64,000 nt of DNA, taken from contig OX638341.1 in the NCBI GenBank assembly GCA_951812965.1, positions 3,144,438-3,208,437 of the forward strand. Reading direction: 5' to 3'. Shown piece by piece: positions 42,001 through 50,784 of this stretch. The translations under genes and the position numbers were made by a program. Source of the DNA: an uncultured Pseudohongiella sp. GTDB lineage: Bacteria; Pseudomonadota; Gammaproteobacteria; Pseudomonadales; Pseudohongiellaceae. The notes beneath the pieces are model-generated. The model did no database searches. It was not told where the DNA came from and saw only the letters and a list, made by a program, of their open reading frames with translations. Within the stretch, counting starts at the first letter, position 1. Each line of letters opens with the position of its first letter.

Positions 42001-45000
42001 GCTACGCTGGCATCACCGGCGAAGTGACGGTGGTAGAGTCGGACAATGACACGAAGGGAATCGACTTGCCGACAGGCAACGTGTCGGTGACCGAACAGTC
42101 TACGGCCACTTTCGACTACGACGTGAAGCTGGACACGCAGCCGAGCGACGAAGTGACGATCACGATCGCAGCGAAATCCGGCAGCGACGGCAACATCACG
42201 TTTGACACGGACCCGAACACGACGGGCAATCAGAACACGCTCACCTTCACCATGAGCAGCTGGAACACCCCGCAGAAGGTGACGCTGTTTGCGTCCGACG
42301 ACGCCGACGGCGACAACGGTCAGGCGACGCTGGAGCACACGGCCTCGGGCGGCGGCTACGCTGGCATCACCGGCGAAGTGACGGTGGTAGAGTCGGACAA
42401 TGACACGAAGGGAATCGACTTGCCGACAGGCAACGTGTCGGTGACCGAACAGTCTACGGCCACTTTCGACTACGACGTGAAGCTGGACACGCAGCCGAGC
42501 GACGACGTGACGATCACGATCGCAGCGAAATCCGGCAGCGACGGCGACATCACGTTTGACACGGACCCGAACACGACGGGCAATCAGAACACGCTCACCT
42601 TCACCATGAGCAGCTGGAACACCCCGCAGAAGGTGACGCTGTTTGCGTCCGACGACGCCGACGGCGACAACGGTCAGGCGACGCTGGAGCACACGGCCTC
42701 GGGCGGCGGCTACGCTGGCATCACCGGCGAAGTGACGGTGGTAGAGTCGGACAATGACACGAAGGGAATCGACTTGCCGACAGGCAACGTGTCGGTGACC
42801 GAACAGTCTACGGCCACTTTCGACTACGACGTGAAGCTGGACACGCAGCCGAGCGACGACGTGACGATCACGATCGCAGCGAAATCCGGCAGCGACGGCA
42901 ACATCACGTTTGACACGGACCCGAACACGACGGGCAATCAGAACACGCTCACCTTCACCATGAGCAGCTGGAACACCCCGCAGAAGGTGACGCTGTTTGC
43001 GTCCGACGACGCCGACGGCGACAACGGTCAGGCGACGCTGGAGCACACGGCCTCGGGCGGCGGCTACGCTGGCATCACCGGCGAAGTGACGGTGGTAGAG
43101 TCGGACAATGACCCCAAGGGAATCGACTTGCCGACAGTCAACGTGTCGGTGACCGAACAGTCTACGGCCACTTTCGACTACGACGTGAAGCTGGACACGC
43201 AGCCGAGCGACGAAGTGACGATCACGATCGCAGCGAAATCCGGCAGCGACGGCGACATCACGTTTGACACGGACCCGAACACGACGGGCAATCAGAACAC
43301 GCTCACCTTCACCATGAGCAGCTGGAACACCCCGCAGAAGGTGACGCTGTTTGCGTCCGACGACGCCGACGGCAACAACGGCCAGGCGACGCTGGAGCAC
43401 ACGGCCTCGGGCGGCGGCTACGCTGGCATCACCGGCGAAGTGACGGCGGTAGAGTCGGACAATGACCCCTTCGCCATCAACTTGTCTCCCACTTCCCTGA
43501 CTCTAAACGAAGGCGGCACGGGCGCTTACGACGTGTGGCTAGCCACACAGCCGACAAACTCGGTAACAGTCACCATAACAACGGCCGGCGACACCCAAGC
43601 AATCGACATAGCGAGCCCGGAGGCCGACGGCGACGGAGTTCATAAACTCACCTTCACCACCGGCAACTGGTCTGTTCCGCAGACCGTGACGCTAGTGGCC
43701 AATGAAGATAACTACACCCGCGACAAAAGATTGACTATCACTCACACCTCCAGTTCTGTCGATGCCGGATACGTGGACCTCACCGGAGCCGTGAAGGTGC
43801 AGATCAATGACAACGATCCGGAAGGGATCGTCTTCTCGGCCGCGAACAATGAGGTGGAATTGGACGAAGGCGGCGCCGAGGTCGCCTATAAAGTGTCGCT
43901 GTCCTCGCAGCCCCTCGGTAACGTAACGGTTACGATAGAGAGCAGCGACGCCGGCGCGGTCAGCGTGAGCCCGGTCGAGCTTACTTTCACCTCGAATGAC
44001 TACAACAAACCCCGGAACGTGACGCTGAGCGCCGTCCTCGATGACGACGGCGCCAACGAGGACGTGGACATCACGCATGCCGCCCGCGGCGGCGGATACT
44101 ACGTTGACGCTGTCCTAACGGCCAAAGTGACCGACAAGGATAGGGGGATCACGTTATCGCCCGCTACCCTGGACCTCGTCAAGAACGGGGACGCCGTCAA
44201 TTATGCGGTGAAGCTGAATGCGGCGCCGAACGGCGCCGTGACCATCGCCTTGTCGAGCAGCGACCCCGGCGCGGTCAGCGTGAATCCCACCGAGCTGGTA
44301 TTCACCGAAGGCAACTACAAGGACAGCCAGAACGTGACGCTGAAGCCGGTGAGCGATTCTGATTCCGCCGCCGAGTCGGTGACCGTCTCGCATACCGCGA
44401 GTGGCGGTGGCTACAGCGGCGTCAGCGCGGACATGACCGCCAAAATAATCGTCGCCGACAAGCCGCCGACACCGACCAGTTTCCGCGTGAGCGTCGCCGC
44501 GGGCGCGGCCACCCTAACCTGGAGTTTGGGCGGCAACGGCGGTTCGCCCATCAAGCACTGGGAATATGTGAAGAAGGAAGGCGACGGCGAGTTCGAGACC
44601 GAGTGGACCAAAATACCCGAAAGCGGTCCAGACACCGTCAGTTACACTTTGACCGGGCTGACCAAAGGCGTTACCTACCAGTTCAAGCTGCGCGCGGTGA
44701 GCGCCGCGGGCGCCGGCGCCGAATCCGCCGAATCCGCTCTGGTGACGATTGGAACGCCGAGCTTCGGCGACGCCACGATCCCCGATCAGTCCTACACGCA
44801 AAACCTGGCGATCACGCAACTGATCTTGCCGCCGGCGAGCGGCGGCGACGGAACGCTGACCTACTCGCTAACGCCGGAACCACCGGCAGGCCTGACCTTC
44901 GATACGGCGACGCGCGCGCTGTCCGGCACGCCCGCGGAGCCGCAAGAGTCCGTGACCTACACCTGGACCGCGACCGATGCGGACGGCGACGAGGCCGCCT

Positions 45001-47810
45001 TGACCTTCTCCATAGCGATCGCGGCGGATCAAAAACCTTCGTTCGGCGATGCCGCGATCCCCGATCAGTCCTACGTGCAAGACTCGGCGATCACGCAACT
45101 GGTCCTGCCGCAAGCGACCGGCGGCGACGGAACGCTGGACTACTCGCTGTCGCCCGAAGCGCCGTCAGGATTGAGTTTTGACGCGGCGGCGCGCGCGCTG
45201 TCCGGTACGCCCGCGGAGCCGCGAGAGGTCATGACCTACACCTGGACCGCCACCGACAAGGATGGCGACCAGGCATCGCTCACGTTCACGATCGAGGTAG
45301 AGCGGGACCAGGCTCCCTCGTTCGGCGATGCCGTGATCCCCGACCAGTCCTACGTACAGAACTCGGTAATCGCGGATCTGACCCTGCCGGAGGCGACCGA
45401 CGGCAACGGGACGCTAACCTACGCGCTGTCGCCCGAACCGCTGCCGGGATTGAGCTTTGACGCGGCGACGCGCACGCTTTCCGGCGCGCCTGCCGAGCTT
45501 GCGGAAGCAACAGCCTACACCTGGACCGCCACCGACGAGGACGGCGACGCGGCGTCGCTCACGTTCACGATCGAGGTAGAGCAGGATGACGCGCCCTCCT
45601 TCGATGACGCCGAGATCGCCGCACAGTCCTGGAAGCAGAACATCCCGATCGAGCCGCTGGCGCTGCCCGCGGCGAGCGGCGGCAATGGAGATCTGGCCTA
45701 CGCGCTGACTCCCGAGCCACCGGCGGGACTGAGCTTGGACGCGGCGGCGCGCGCGCTGTCCGGCACGCCCGCGGAGCCTCTGGAGGAGACGGCCTACACC
45801 TGGACCGCCACCGATGCCGACGGCGATGCGGTCGCGCTGAACTTCACGCTGACGGTGGAAGCCGACCTGTCGCCGAGCTTTGACGGCGCCACCGTCACGG
45901 ATCAACGCTACGAGTTGAGTATCGCGATCGAACCGCTGACGCTGCCCGCGGCGAGCGGCGGCGACGGCGACCTGACCTACGAGCTGTCTCCCGAGCCGCC
46001 GGCGGGGCTGACGCTGGATCCGGCGCGGCGAACCTTGAGCGGCACACCTGTGGCGGGCGTCGCCAAGCAGACCTATACCTGGACGGTGACGGACTCCGAC
46101 TCGACCAACCCGGATAGCGCCAGCCTGACCTTCACCATCGAGGTGATGGCGTTCAAGGCGGCGGACAAGGCGGTGCTGAGCGATGCCCTGGCGGCTCAGG
46201 GACGCGCGCTGCTGACGGGAGCGACAACGGTTATCGGGGAGCGGTTCCGCGGCGGCGGCGCCACCATGGCTTCAGCCGGAGCCGGCGACGACGACAGCGC
46301 CGGGAACCAGGCGGTCGCCGCGTTCGACGCCGTGGCCGGATTGCTGATCTCGACCAACCCCGGCAACGGTCCGAACATGGTTTCCCCGTCGCAACCGGGA
46401 TTCGGCGGCGCCATGGCACATACATCGGGGGCGGCGTTCCCGGCCACCGGATTCTCGCGCGATGCCGCCAATCAAACGTCGGGCGCGGCGGCGTTCCCGC
46501 AAGCGGGATTCGCCGGCGGCGCCATGGGTCAAATGCCGGGCGCGGCGTTTCCGCAATCGGGATTTTCCGGCAGCGACCCGACCGCGCCTGCGAGGGAGAA
46601 TGATTCCACTACTTCGTATCTGGACCGGCTCCTTTGGGGCCGCTCGTTCGCGATGCCGCTGACCACCGGCGCCGAGGGCGAGGATCAGCGCGAGTGGACG
46701 CTGTGGGGCGCGGGCGATCTGCAAAATTTCCAGGGCACGCCCGACTCGGGCCGCTACGACGGGGAACTGCGCTCGGTTTATGTGGGCGCGGACACGCTGC
46801 TGGGCGAGCGCTGGCTCGCGGGCGCGGCGCTGTCGCTGAGCCAGAGCGAACTCAACTATGCGGCCAACGGCGGGAGTAGCGGCCAGGTGGATACCGACCT
46901 GACCAGCGTTTACCCCTATATCCGGGGCGAGTTGTCCAGCGGACTGGAAGTTTGGGCGCTGGGGGGCTTCGGTCGGGGCGAAGTGGTGAACGAGCTCGAA
47001 GAGAGCGGCCTGGAAATGGCCCTGGGCGCGGCCGGACTGCGCCGGAGCCTGGCCGAGTGGAGCGGCTTCAAACTCTCCGTTATCGGCGGGGCGGGCTATG
47101 CCTCGCTGTCCACCGATGCCGGAGACCGGCTCACGGACAGCCTGGACGCCAATGTGCAACGGGTGCGCCTGGCGCTGGAAGCGTCGGGTACCGGGGCGTT
47201 GGCGCCTTATCTGCAAGTGGGCGGCCTGTACGACGGCGGCGACGGCCAGACCGGCGCGGGAGTGGAAGCGGTGGCTGGATTGCGCTACCGGGGCGAGCGG
47301 CTTGATTTCGAGGCCCGGGGCCGGTGGCTGCTGTCCCATGCGGCGCAGGGATACGAGGAATACGGCGCGATGGCGCGGCTGACGCTCAAATCGCGCGCCG
47401 ACGGCGCCGGCTTGCAACTGAGTCTGGCGCCGACCTGGGGCGCGGCGGGCGCCGGCGGTTCGCTGCTGGGCGGCGGCGAAGCCTTGCTGAGCGGCGACGC
47501 GGGCGCGATACCAGGGATGGGTTCGGGCTTGGCCGTACCCGGTTTGGGTCCGGATGGCCGGTCGCTGTCACTGACCAGCGAGATCGGATACGGCTTGCTG
47601 GTGTCGCGGCTGAACGGGCTGCTGAAGCCGATGATCGCGTATGACCGCGGCGCGAGCCAGAATCTGACGCGCTTTGGGTTCACCTACGAATACCTGCGGT
47701 CGGAAATTCGCGACGACATCGACCTGCGGTTCGGAGTCAGTTGGCAGCCGGCGCGCGCCGAAATGGAAGCGGATTACCGCCTGGAAGTGAAATTCCTGAA
47801 GACTTTCTGA
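39021..47810 (+). CDS. Giant repeat-rich autotransporter (type V secreted surface protein)
   Basis: About 2,929 residues. The TTG at 39021 lies 8 bases after AGGAG and gives a long leader whose hydrophobic core is WLSWAFAAMGLLFAVPAAAQ; an ATG at 39135 would start exactly at that core. In order, the protein has one diverged Calx-beta-like domain, eleven nearly identical 118-residue repeats (39579-43472), three diverged repeats, a fibronectin III-like domain (about 44461-44750), and five 93-residue Ig/cadherin-like repeats (44757-46151). These are followed by a low-complexity linker with repeated AFP..GF units, and a final roughly 300-residue beta-barrel (REWTLWGAGDLQNFQG onward) ending EVKFLKTF with a terminal Phe. 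It is presumably an adhesin displayed on the cell surface; the ligand is unknown. Confidence 0.88.
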   Translation: MNARTCLPELVSSAALFRYANSSKKNSFSSSGRTARRRMWLSWAFAAMGLLFAVPAAAQSIEFSYFNENGVLISQPVIIMDEESTATYMVALDTPPSDPVTVTITTNAISPQISWDTDPNTMGDQNTLTFDSSDYNIKQTVTLTSVHDDNGILNETVLIHKASSSDTAYNDVSRNFYVRVIDNDTPGIDLPTGNVSVTEQSTATFDYDVKLDTQPSDDVTITIAAKSGSDGNITFDTDPNTTGNQNTLTFTMSSWNTPQKVTLFASDDADGDNGQATLEHTASGGGYAGITGEVTVVESDNDTKGIDLPTGNVSVTEQSTATFDYDVKLDTQPSDDVTITIAAKSGSDGNITFDTDPNTTGNQNTLTFTMSSWNTPQKVTLFASDDADGDNGQATLEHTASGGGYAGITGEVTVVESDNDTKGIDLPTGNVSVTEQSTATFDYDVKLDTQPSDDVTITIAAKSGSDGNITFDTDPNTTGNQNTLTFTMSSWNTPQKVTLFASDDADGDNGQATLEHTASGGGYAGITGEVTVVESDNDTKGIDLPTGNVSVTEQSTATFDYDVKLDTQPSDEVTITIAAKSGSDGNITFDTDPNTTGNQNTLTFTMSSWNTPQKVTLFASDDADGDNGQATLEHTASGGGYAGITGEVTVVESDNDTKGIDLPTGNVSVTEQSTATFDYDVKLDTQPSDDVTITIAAKSGSDGDITFDTDPNTTGNQNTLTFTMSSWNTPQKVTLFASDDADGDNGQATLEHTASGGGYAGITGEVTVVESDNDTKGIDLPTGNVSVTEQSTATFDYDVKLDTQPSDDVTITIAAKSGSDGNITFDTDPNTTGNQNTLTFTMSSWNTPQKVTLFASDDADGDNGQATLEHTASGGGYAGITGEVTVVESDNDPKGIDLPTGNVSVTEQSTATFDYDVKLDTQPSDDVTITIAAKSGSDGNITFDTDPNTTGNQNTLTFTMSSWNTPQKVTLFASDDADGDNGQATLEHTASGGGYAGITGEVTVVESDNDTKGIDLPTGNVSVTEQSTATFDYDVKLDTQPSDEVTITIAAKSGSDGNITFDTDPNTTGNQNTLTFTMSSWNTPQKVTLFASDDADGDNGQATLEHTASGGGYAGITGEVTVVESDNDTKGIDLPTGNVSVTEQSTATFDYDVKLDTQPSDDVTITIAAKSGSDGDITFDTDPNTTGNQNTLTFTMSSWNTPQKVTLFASDDADGDNGQATLEHTASGGGYAGITGEVTVVESDNDTKGIDLPTGNVSVTEQSTATFDYDVKLDTQPSDDVTITIAAKSGSDGNITFDTDPNTTGNQNTLTFTMSSWNTPQKVTLFASDDADGDNGQATLEHTASGGGYAGITGEVTVVESDNDPKGIDLPTVNVSVTEQSTATFDYDVKLDTQPSDEVTITIAAKSGSDGDITFDTDPNTTGNQNTLTFTMSSWNTPQKVTLFASDDADGNNGQATLEHTASGGGYAGITGEVTAVESDNDPFAINLSPTSLTLNEGGTGAYDVWLATQPTNSVTVTITTAGDTQAIDIASPEADGDGVHKLTFTTGNWSVPQTVTLVANEDNYTRDKRLTITHTSSSVDAGYVDLTGAVKVQINDNDPEGIVFSAANNEVELDEGGAEVAYKVSLSSQPLGNVTVTIESSDAGAVSVSPVELTFTSNDYNKPRNVTLSAVLDDDGANEDVDITHAARGGGYYVDAVLTAKVTDKDRGITLSPATLDLVKNGDAVNYAVKLNAAPNGAVTIALSSSDPGAVSVNPTELVFTEGNYKDSQNVTLKPVSDSDSAAESVTVSHTASGGGYSGVSADMTAKIIVADKPPTPTSFRVSVAAGAATLTWSLGGNGGSPIKHWEYVKKEGDGEFETEWTKIPESGPDTVSYTLTGLTKGVTYQFKLRAVSAAGAGAESAESALVTIGTPSFGDATIPDQSYTQNLAITQLILPPASGGDGTLTYSLTPEPPAGLTFDTATRALSGTPAEPQESVTYTWTATDADGDEAALTFSIAIAADQKPSFGDAAIPDQSYVQDSAITQLVLPQATGGDGTLDYSLSPEAPSGLSFDAAARALSGTPAEPREVMTYTWTATDKDGDQASLTFTIEVERDQAPSFGDAVIPDQSYVQNSVIADLTLPEATDGNGTLTYALSPEPLPGLSFDAATRTLSGAPAELAEATAYTWTATDEDGDAASLTFTIEVEQDDAPSFDDAEIAAQSWKQNIPIEPLALPAASGGNGDLAYALTPEPPAGLSLDAAARALSGTPAEPLEETAYTWTATDADGDAVALNFTLTVEADLSPSFDGATVTDQRYELSIAIEPLTLPAASGGDGDLTYELSPEPPAGLTLDPARRTLSGTPVAGVAKQTYTWTVTDSDSTNPDSASLTFTIEVMAFKAADKAVLSDALAAQGRALLTGATTVIGERFRGGGATMASAGAGDDDSAGNQAVAAFDAVAGLLISTNPGNGPNMVSPSQPGFGGAMAHTSGAAFPATGFSRDAANQTSGAAAFPQAGFAGGAMGQMPGAAFPQSGFSGSDPTAPARENDSTTSYLDRLLWGRSFAMPLTTGAEGEDQREWTLWGAGDLQNFQGTPDSGRYDGELRSVYVGADTLLGERWLAGAALSLSQSELNYAANGGSSGQVDTDLTSVYPYIRGELSSGLEVWALGGFGRGEVVNELEESGLEMALGAAGLRRSLAEWSGFKLSVIGGAGYASLSTDAGDRLTDSLDANVQRVRLALEASGTGALAPYLQVGGLYDGGDGQTGAGVEAVAGLRYRGERLDFEARGRWLLSHAAQGYEEYGAMARLTLKSRADGAGLQLSLAPTWGAAGAGGSLLGGGEALLSGDAGAIPGMGSGLAVPGLGPDGRSLSLTSEIGYGLLVSRLNGLLKPMIAYDRGASQNLTRFGFTYEYLRSEIRDDIDLRFGVSWQPARAEMEADYRLEVKFLKTF
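39579..43472 (+). repeat. Eleven tandem 354-bp repeats in the autotransporter gene
   Basis: Units start at 39579, 39933, 40287, 40641, 40995, 41349, 41703, 42057, 42411, 42765 and 43119, each opening GGAATCGACTTGCCGACA. Differences are single codons: GAC or GAA in the PSD(D/E)V motif, AAC or GAC before ATCACG, and ACG or CCC in the linker. Units 3-6 and 7-10 carry the same ordered variants, so a four-unit block of 1,416 bp was itself duplicated. Unit 11 is the most diverged. Confidence 0.93.
44757..46151 (+). repeat. Five 279-bp (93-residue) Ig-like repeats in the autotransporter gene
   Basis: Units start at 44757, 45036, 45315, 45594 and 45873, spaced exactly 279 bases. Each has PSF-DA.I.DQSY, then LTY.LSPEPPAGLSFD, then SGTPAE and YTWTATDADGD. 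Divergence between units is much greater than in the 354-bp array, so this array is older. Confidence 0.85.
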
Positions 47811-47846
47811 GCGCGGACAAGACAGAACGGGGTCTTCTTGTTGTTC

Positions 47847-47882
47847 GGCTAATGTGACGCGAATCATTGCGTCACATTAGCC
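47847..47882. terminator. Bidirectional terminator-like hairpin
   Basis: GGCTAATGTGACGC (47847-47860) pairs perfectly with GCGTCACATTAGCC (47869-47882) over an 8-base loop. It lies between convergent genes ending at 47810 and 47956. No T-run follows, so termination may be weak or factor-assisted. Confidence 0.65.
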
Positions 47883-47955
47883 CGACAGGGAGATCCCGCG
47901 GCCGGGTCCATATCCTTTCGAACAGACCGGGCGCTGGTGTCAATTCAACCCACCG

Positions 47956-48795
47956 TCAGTTTCCTTGCACAACCTCGTTGCGCAATACGCCGATACCGGA
48001 CAATTCCACTTCGTAGACATCGCCGGGAACCATGGCGCGAGTGCTGCCCATGGTGCCGGACCAGATCATGTCGCCCGGCTGCAAGGTGATGTACCGGGAG
48101 ATATGACTGACCATTTCTTCCATGCCGAAGAGCAGGTCCGAGGAGTTTTCGCTTTGCACGACTTCACCGTTGTGGCGCCCGGTGATCTGGATGTTCTTGT
48201 AGTCGGCGTCCTTGTACAGCACCGGCCCGACGGCGTTGAAGCCGCGGCTGCCCTTGGCGCGCACCCATTGTATGTCGGTAGCCTGCCAGGCGCGTTCGCT
48301 GACGTCGTTGCCCGCGGTAACGCCGAAAATGTACTCATGGGCGTCTTCCACCGCCACGTTCTCGGCGCGCTTGCCGATCACGATCGCCATTTCGGCTTCG
48401 TAATGCAGATTCCGGGACTCGGCAGGACGCACAATCGGATCTTCCGGCCCTACCAGTGAACTCGGCGGCACGATGAACATGCCAGGCTCCTCGGCCGGGT
48501 CGCCCGAGATATGGCTGCGGAAGTTGAATGCGGTCATGAAGATCTGGGTCGGCTCGGCCGGCGCTTCGAGCTTGACCGCGCCGCGCTCGTGCCAGACTCC
48601 GGTGTGCTCCATGGTGTCATAGGGCGCTCCTTCGAGCTGCCACACCTGGTCGCCATGCAGCATGCCCCAGGAAATCTCGCCCCCATCCTGGGAATAGCGG
48701 ACGAAAATCTCCGGCTCCGCCTCGTCTTGCGCGACAGCCGGCGCGCTGATCATTGCGGCGGCTAGAATGGACAGCAGTATTGGCAAGCGATTCAT
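47956..48795 (-). CDS. Exported fumarylacetoacetate hydrolase-family protein
   Basis: This 279-residue protein has a signal peptide (MNRLPILLSILAAAMISAPA...VAQDEAEP) and AGGAG before the ATG. The FAH fold is shown by LHYEAEMAIVIGKRAENVAV, where the E-x-E pair binds the metal, and by EYIFGVTAGNDVSERAWQ; LQPGDMIWSGTMGSTRAM is the usual C-terminal motif. Family members cleave or decarboxylate acylpyruvates and related diketo acids, nearly always in the cytoplasm. Export to the periplasm is unusual. The substrate is unknown. It is followed upstream on the same strand by a nucleobase permease gene, 84 bases away. Confidence 0.85.
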   Translation of the reverse strand: MNRLPILLSILAAAMISAPAVAQDEAEPEIFVRYSQDGGEISWGMLHGDQVWQLEGAPYDTMEHTGVWHERGAVKLEAPAEPTQIFMTAFNFRSHISGDPAEEPGMFIVPPSSLVGPEDPIVRPAESRNLHYEAEMAIVIGKRAENVAVEDAHEYIFGVTAGNDVSERAWQATDIQWVRAKGSRGFNAVGPVLYKDADYKNIQITGRHNGEVVQSENSSDLLFGMEEMVSHISRYITLQPGDMIWSGTMGSTRAMVPGDVYEVELSGIGVLRNEVVQGN

Positions 48796-48879
48796 TTTCG
48801 TTCTCCTGTCAAGGACTGCCTAGTGGACATGAAATCAACACCGATGCTAAGCGCAAGCTCTGATGCGGTCAACCGCGGA

Positions 48880-50616
48880 TCAGCGACCTTCTACGCGGAC
48901 GGTGACGATGTCGATGTCGTGGTATTGCTGGTGATTTACCGACGAGGCGGCATGACGCAGCAGCCGTAGCGAAACTTCCCGGTCCGCCGAAGGTTCCGAT
49001 GGCGCTTCCTTGATAACCGTGAGCAGATCCTCAATGTTTTCCCCACCCGACGAGGCGATAAATTCAAGCACGGCGTCGCCGCCATCCTGATAGACAACGA
49101 TTCGCAAGTTGCGCGCGGGCTGCGAGTCCCCGTTTTCGCCGATCAGTGTTAACAGAGTTTCCTCGCTGGCCAGTTCCAGCCGGCTCGCAATCAGATTTCC
49201 CATTCCGGCGTGCGCCGCGAAGTGCGCCAGAAATTCGCGGATCTGCGGCAGGTTTGAAACAGCCAGCGGCAATTCGATTTTACGGCGCCGCGCCGCCGTT
49301 GCCATGATGAACAGGTTCATCAGAATGGCGCACAGTCCGCCCGCGGTCATTCCGTTCTGCAACAGGCCGGCGGCGAATCCGGAAACAATCTCGGGGAAAA
49401 TGACGCCGCTCTGACAGCCGACTCCGATCCAGAAGGAAACGCCGACGATGACGCCGCCCCGATAGTCGATCCCGTGCTGGACGACGATCTTCATGCCAAG
49501 CACGAACAACATCGACAGCAGCACCGTGGTATAGGCCCCCACGACAGGGCCGGGTATGGCCAGGATCAGCGCCAGGAACTTCGGCGAAAATGCGGCGATG
49601 ATGAACACCAGGCCAAGAGCGATACCGACCCGGCGCGAGGCGACGCCGGTCAATTCGGTAACGGCGACGCTGGAAGAATAGGTCGTGTTCGGCACCGTGC
49701 CTGCCAGCCCGGACAGCAGATTGCCGAGCCCGTCGGCGCCTACCGCGCCTTGCACCGCGCGAAAGTCCACCGCTCGCGGCCGGCGCCAGGAAATGCTCTG
49801 GATCGCAACCGAATCGCCAATGGTTTCGATCGCGCCAATCAACGTGACGAAGATGAATCCCGGCAACAGCGCCCAGAACACCGGGCTGAATTCAAGGCTG
49901 ATACCGGGCCAGCCCGAGGCCGGCACGCCGATCCAGGCGGCGTCGGCTATACGTTGGACGTCATATAGCCCGAACAGGCTGGAGATCAGTGAACCGGCGA
50001 TGACGCCGATCACCAGCGCCCACAGCCGCAGCACTCCGGTCGCTCTCAGGGCGATCGTCACGACGACAAGCAAAGTGCCCAGCGCGCTGATCGGCGCGGC
50101 AACCGGATTGGCGCCGACGGGCACATCGTCCAGCAGATCGAAGATGATCGGCATGACGGTAACGGCGATCAGCATGATTACTGTCCCGGAAACGACCGGG
50201 GTCAAAATTCTTCGCAACAATGAAAGCCGCGCCGACAAAAGGAACTGGAACAGGGACGAAGCGATCACCAGGGCCGCGAGCACCGCCGGGCCGCCTTGCG
50301 CCAGGGCGGTGACGCAGACCGCGATGAAGGCGCCCGAAGTGCCCATCGCCAGCACATAGCCGGCGCCGATGCGGCCCACGCGAACGGCCTGCATGACAGT
50401 GCTCGCGCCGCTGACCATGACCGCGGCGAAGACCGCCCAGTTGAGATAGATTTCGCTGCCTCCGGCGGCGCGGATGACAATGGCAGGCGTCAGCACGATC
50501 GCGGCCACGCAAAGCAGAGCCATTTGCAGTCCCAGGCCAAAAGCAAGCGGCCCGGGCGGACTCTCGTTGGGTTCGTAGCGTATGTTGGCGCGCTGCGCCT
50601 TGTTGTCTATTTCCAT
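48880..50616 (-). CDS. NCS2-family nucleobase transporter with a C-terminal HATPase-like domain
   Basis: This 578-residue protein has about 12 membrane helices in its first 430 residues. The pattern matches xanthine/uracil permeases, including the loop ETIGDSVAIQSISWRRPRAV and the motif GLLSNLLSGLAGTVPNTTYSSS-like segment (here DGLGNLLSGLAGTVPNTTYS). From about residue 450 a soluble tail reads LELASEETLLTLIGENGD, then NLRIVVYQDGGDAVLEFI, then VSLRLLRHAASSVNHQQYHD. This resembles an RsbW-type ATP-binding (HATPase_c_2) domain, but the Asn and Gly motifs are partly lost. Transport of a purine, pyrimidine or urate with protons or sodium is likely; the tail may be a sensor or a degenerate remnant. 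Confidence 0.75.
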   Translation of the reverse strand: MEIDNKAQRANIRYEPNESPPGPLAFGLGLQMALLCVAAIVLTPAIVIRAAGGSEIYLNWAVFAAVMVSGASTVMQAVRVGRIGAGYVLAMGTSGAFIAVCVTALAQGGPAVLAALVIASSLFQFLLSARLSLLRRILTPVVSGTVIMLIAVTVMPIIFDLLDDVPVGANPVAAPISALGTLLVVVTIALRATGVLRLWALVIGVIAGSLISSLFGLYDVQRIADAAWIGVPASGWPGISLEFSPVFWALLPGFIFVTLIGAIETIGDSVAIQSISWRRPRAVDFRAVQGAVGADGLGNLLSGLAGTVPNTTYSSSVAVTELTGVASRRVGIALGLVFIIAAFSPKFLALILAIPGPVVGAYTTVLLSMLFVLGMKIVVQHGIDYRGGVIVGVSFWIGVGCQSGVIFPEIVSGFAAGLLQNGMTAGGLCAILMNLFIMATAARRRKIELPLAVSNLPQIREFLAHFAAHAGMGNLIASRLELASEETLLTLIGENGDSQPARNLRIVVYQDGGDAVLEFIASSGGENIEDLLTVIKEAPSEPSADREVSLRLLRHAASSVNHQQYHDIDIVTVRVEGR

Positions 50617-50784
50617 TGGCGTTCCCTTGTTGTTTCGCGGGGCCCGATCGGGCGCGCGGGAGAGGGACGGCAGGATTGGCGATACTCAGATAATGGACTG
50701 GCTCACGCTTTTGCCCTGATTGCCCACCGTTGATCCATTTGTGGTTCGTTCCACTCCTGCTGGCTTTTCCGGCGAACCCGGGAA

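Noticed and set aside
39270..43400. A 1,376-codon open frame on the minus strand across the autotransporter repeats
   Set aside because: It arises only because the 354-bp period is a multiple of three and GC-rich; it has no plausible start signal, and the protein is a low-complexity Arg/Val/His repeat opposite a clearly coding strand.
39579..43472. CRISPR-like impression from regular repetition
   Set aside because: The repeat unit is 354 bp with no spacers, encodes protein in one frame, and there are no cas genes.
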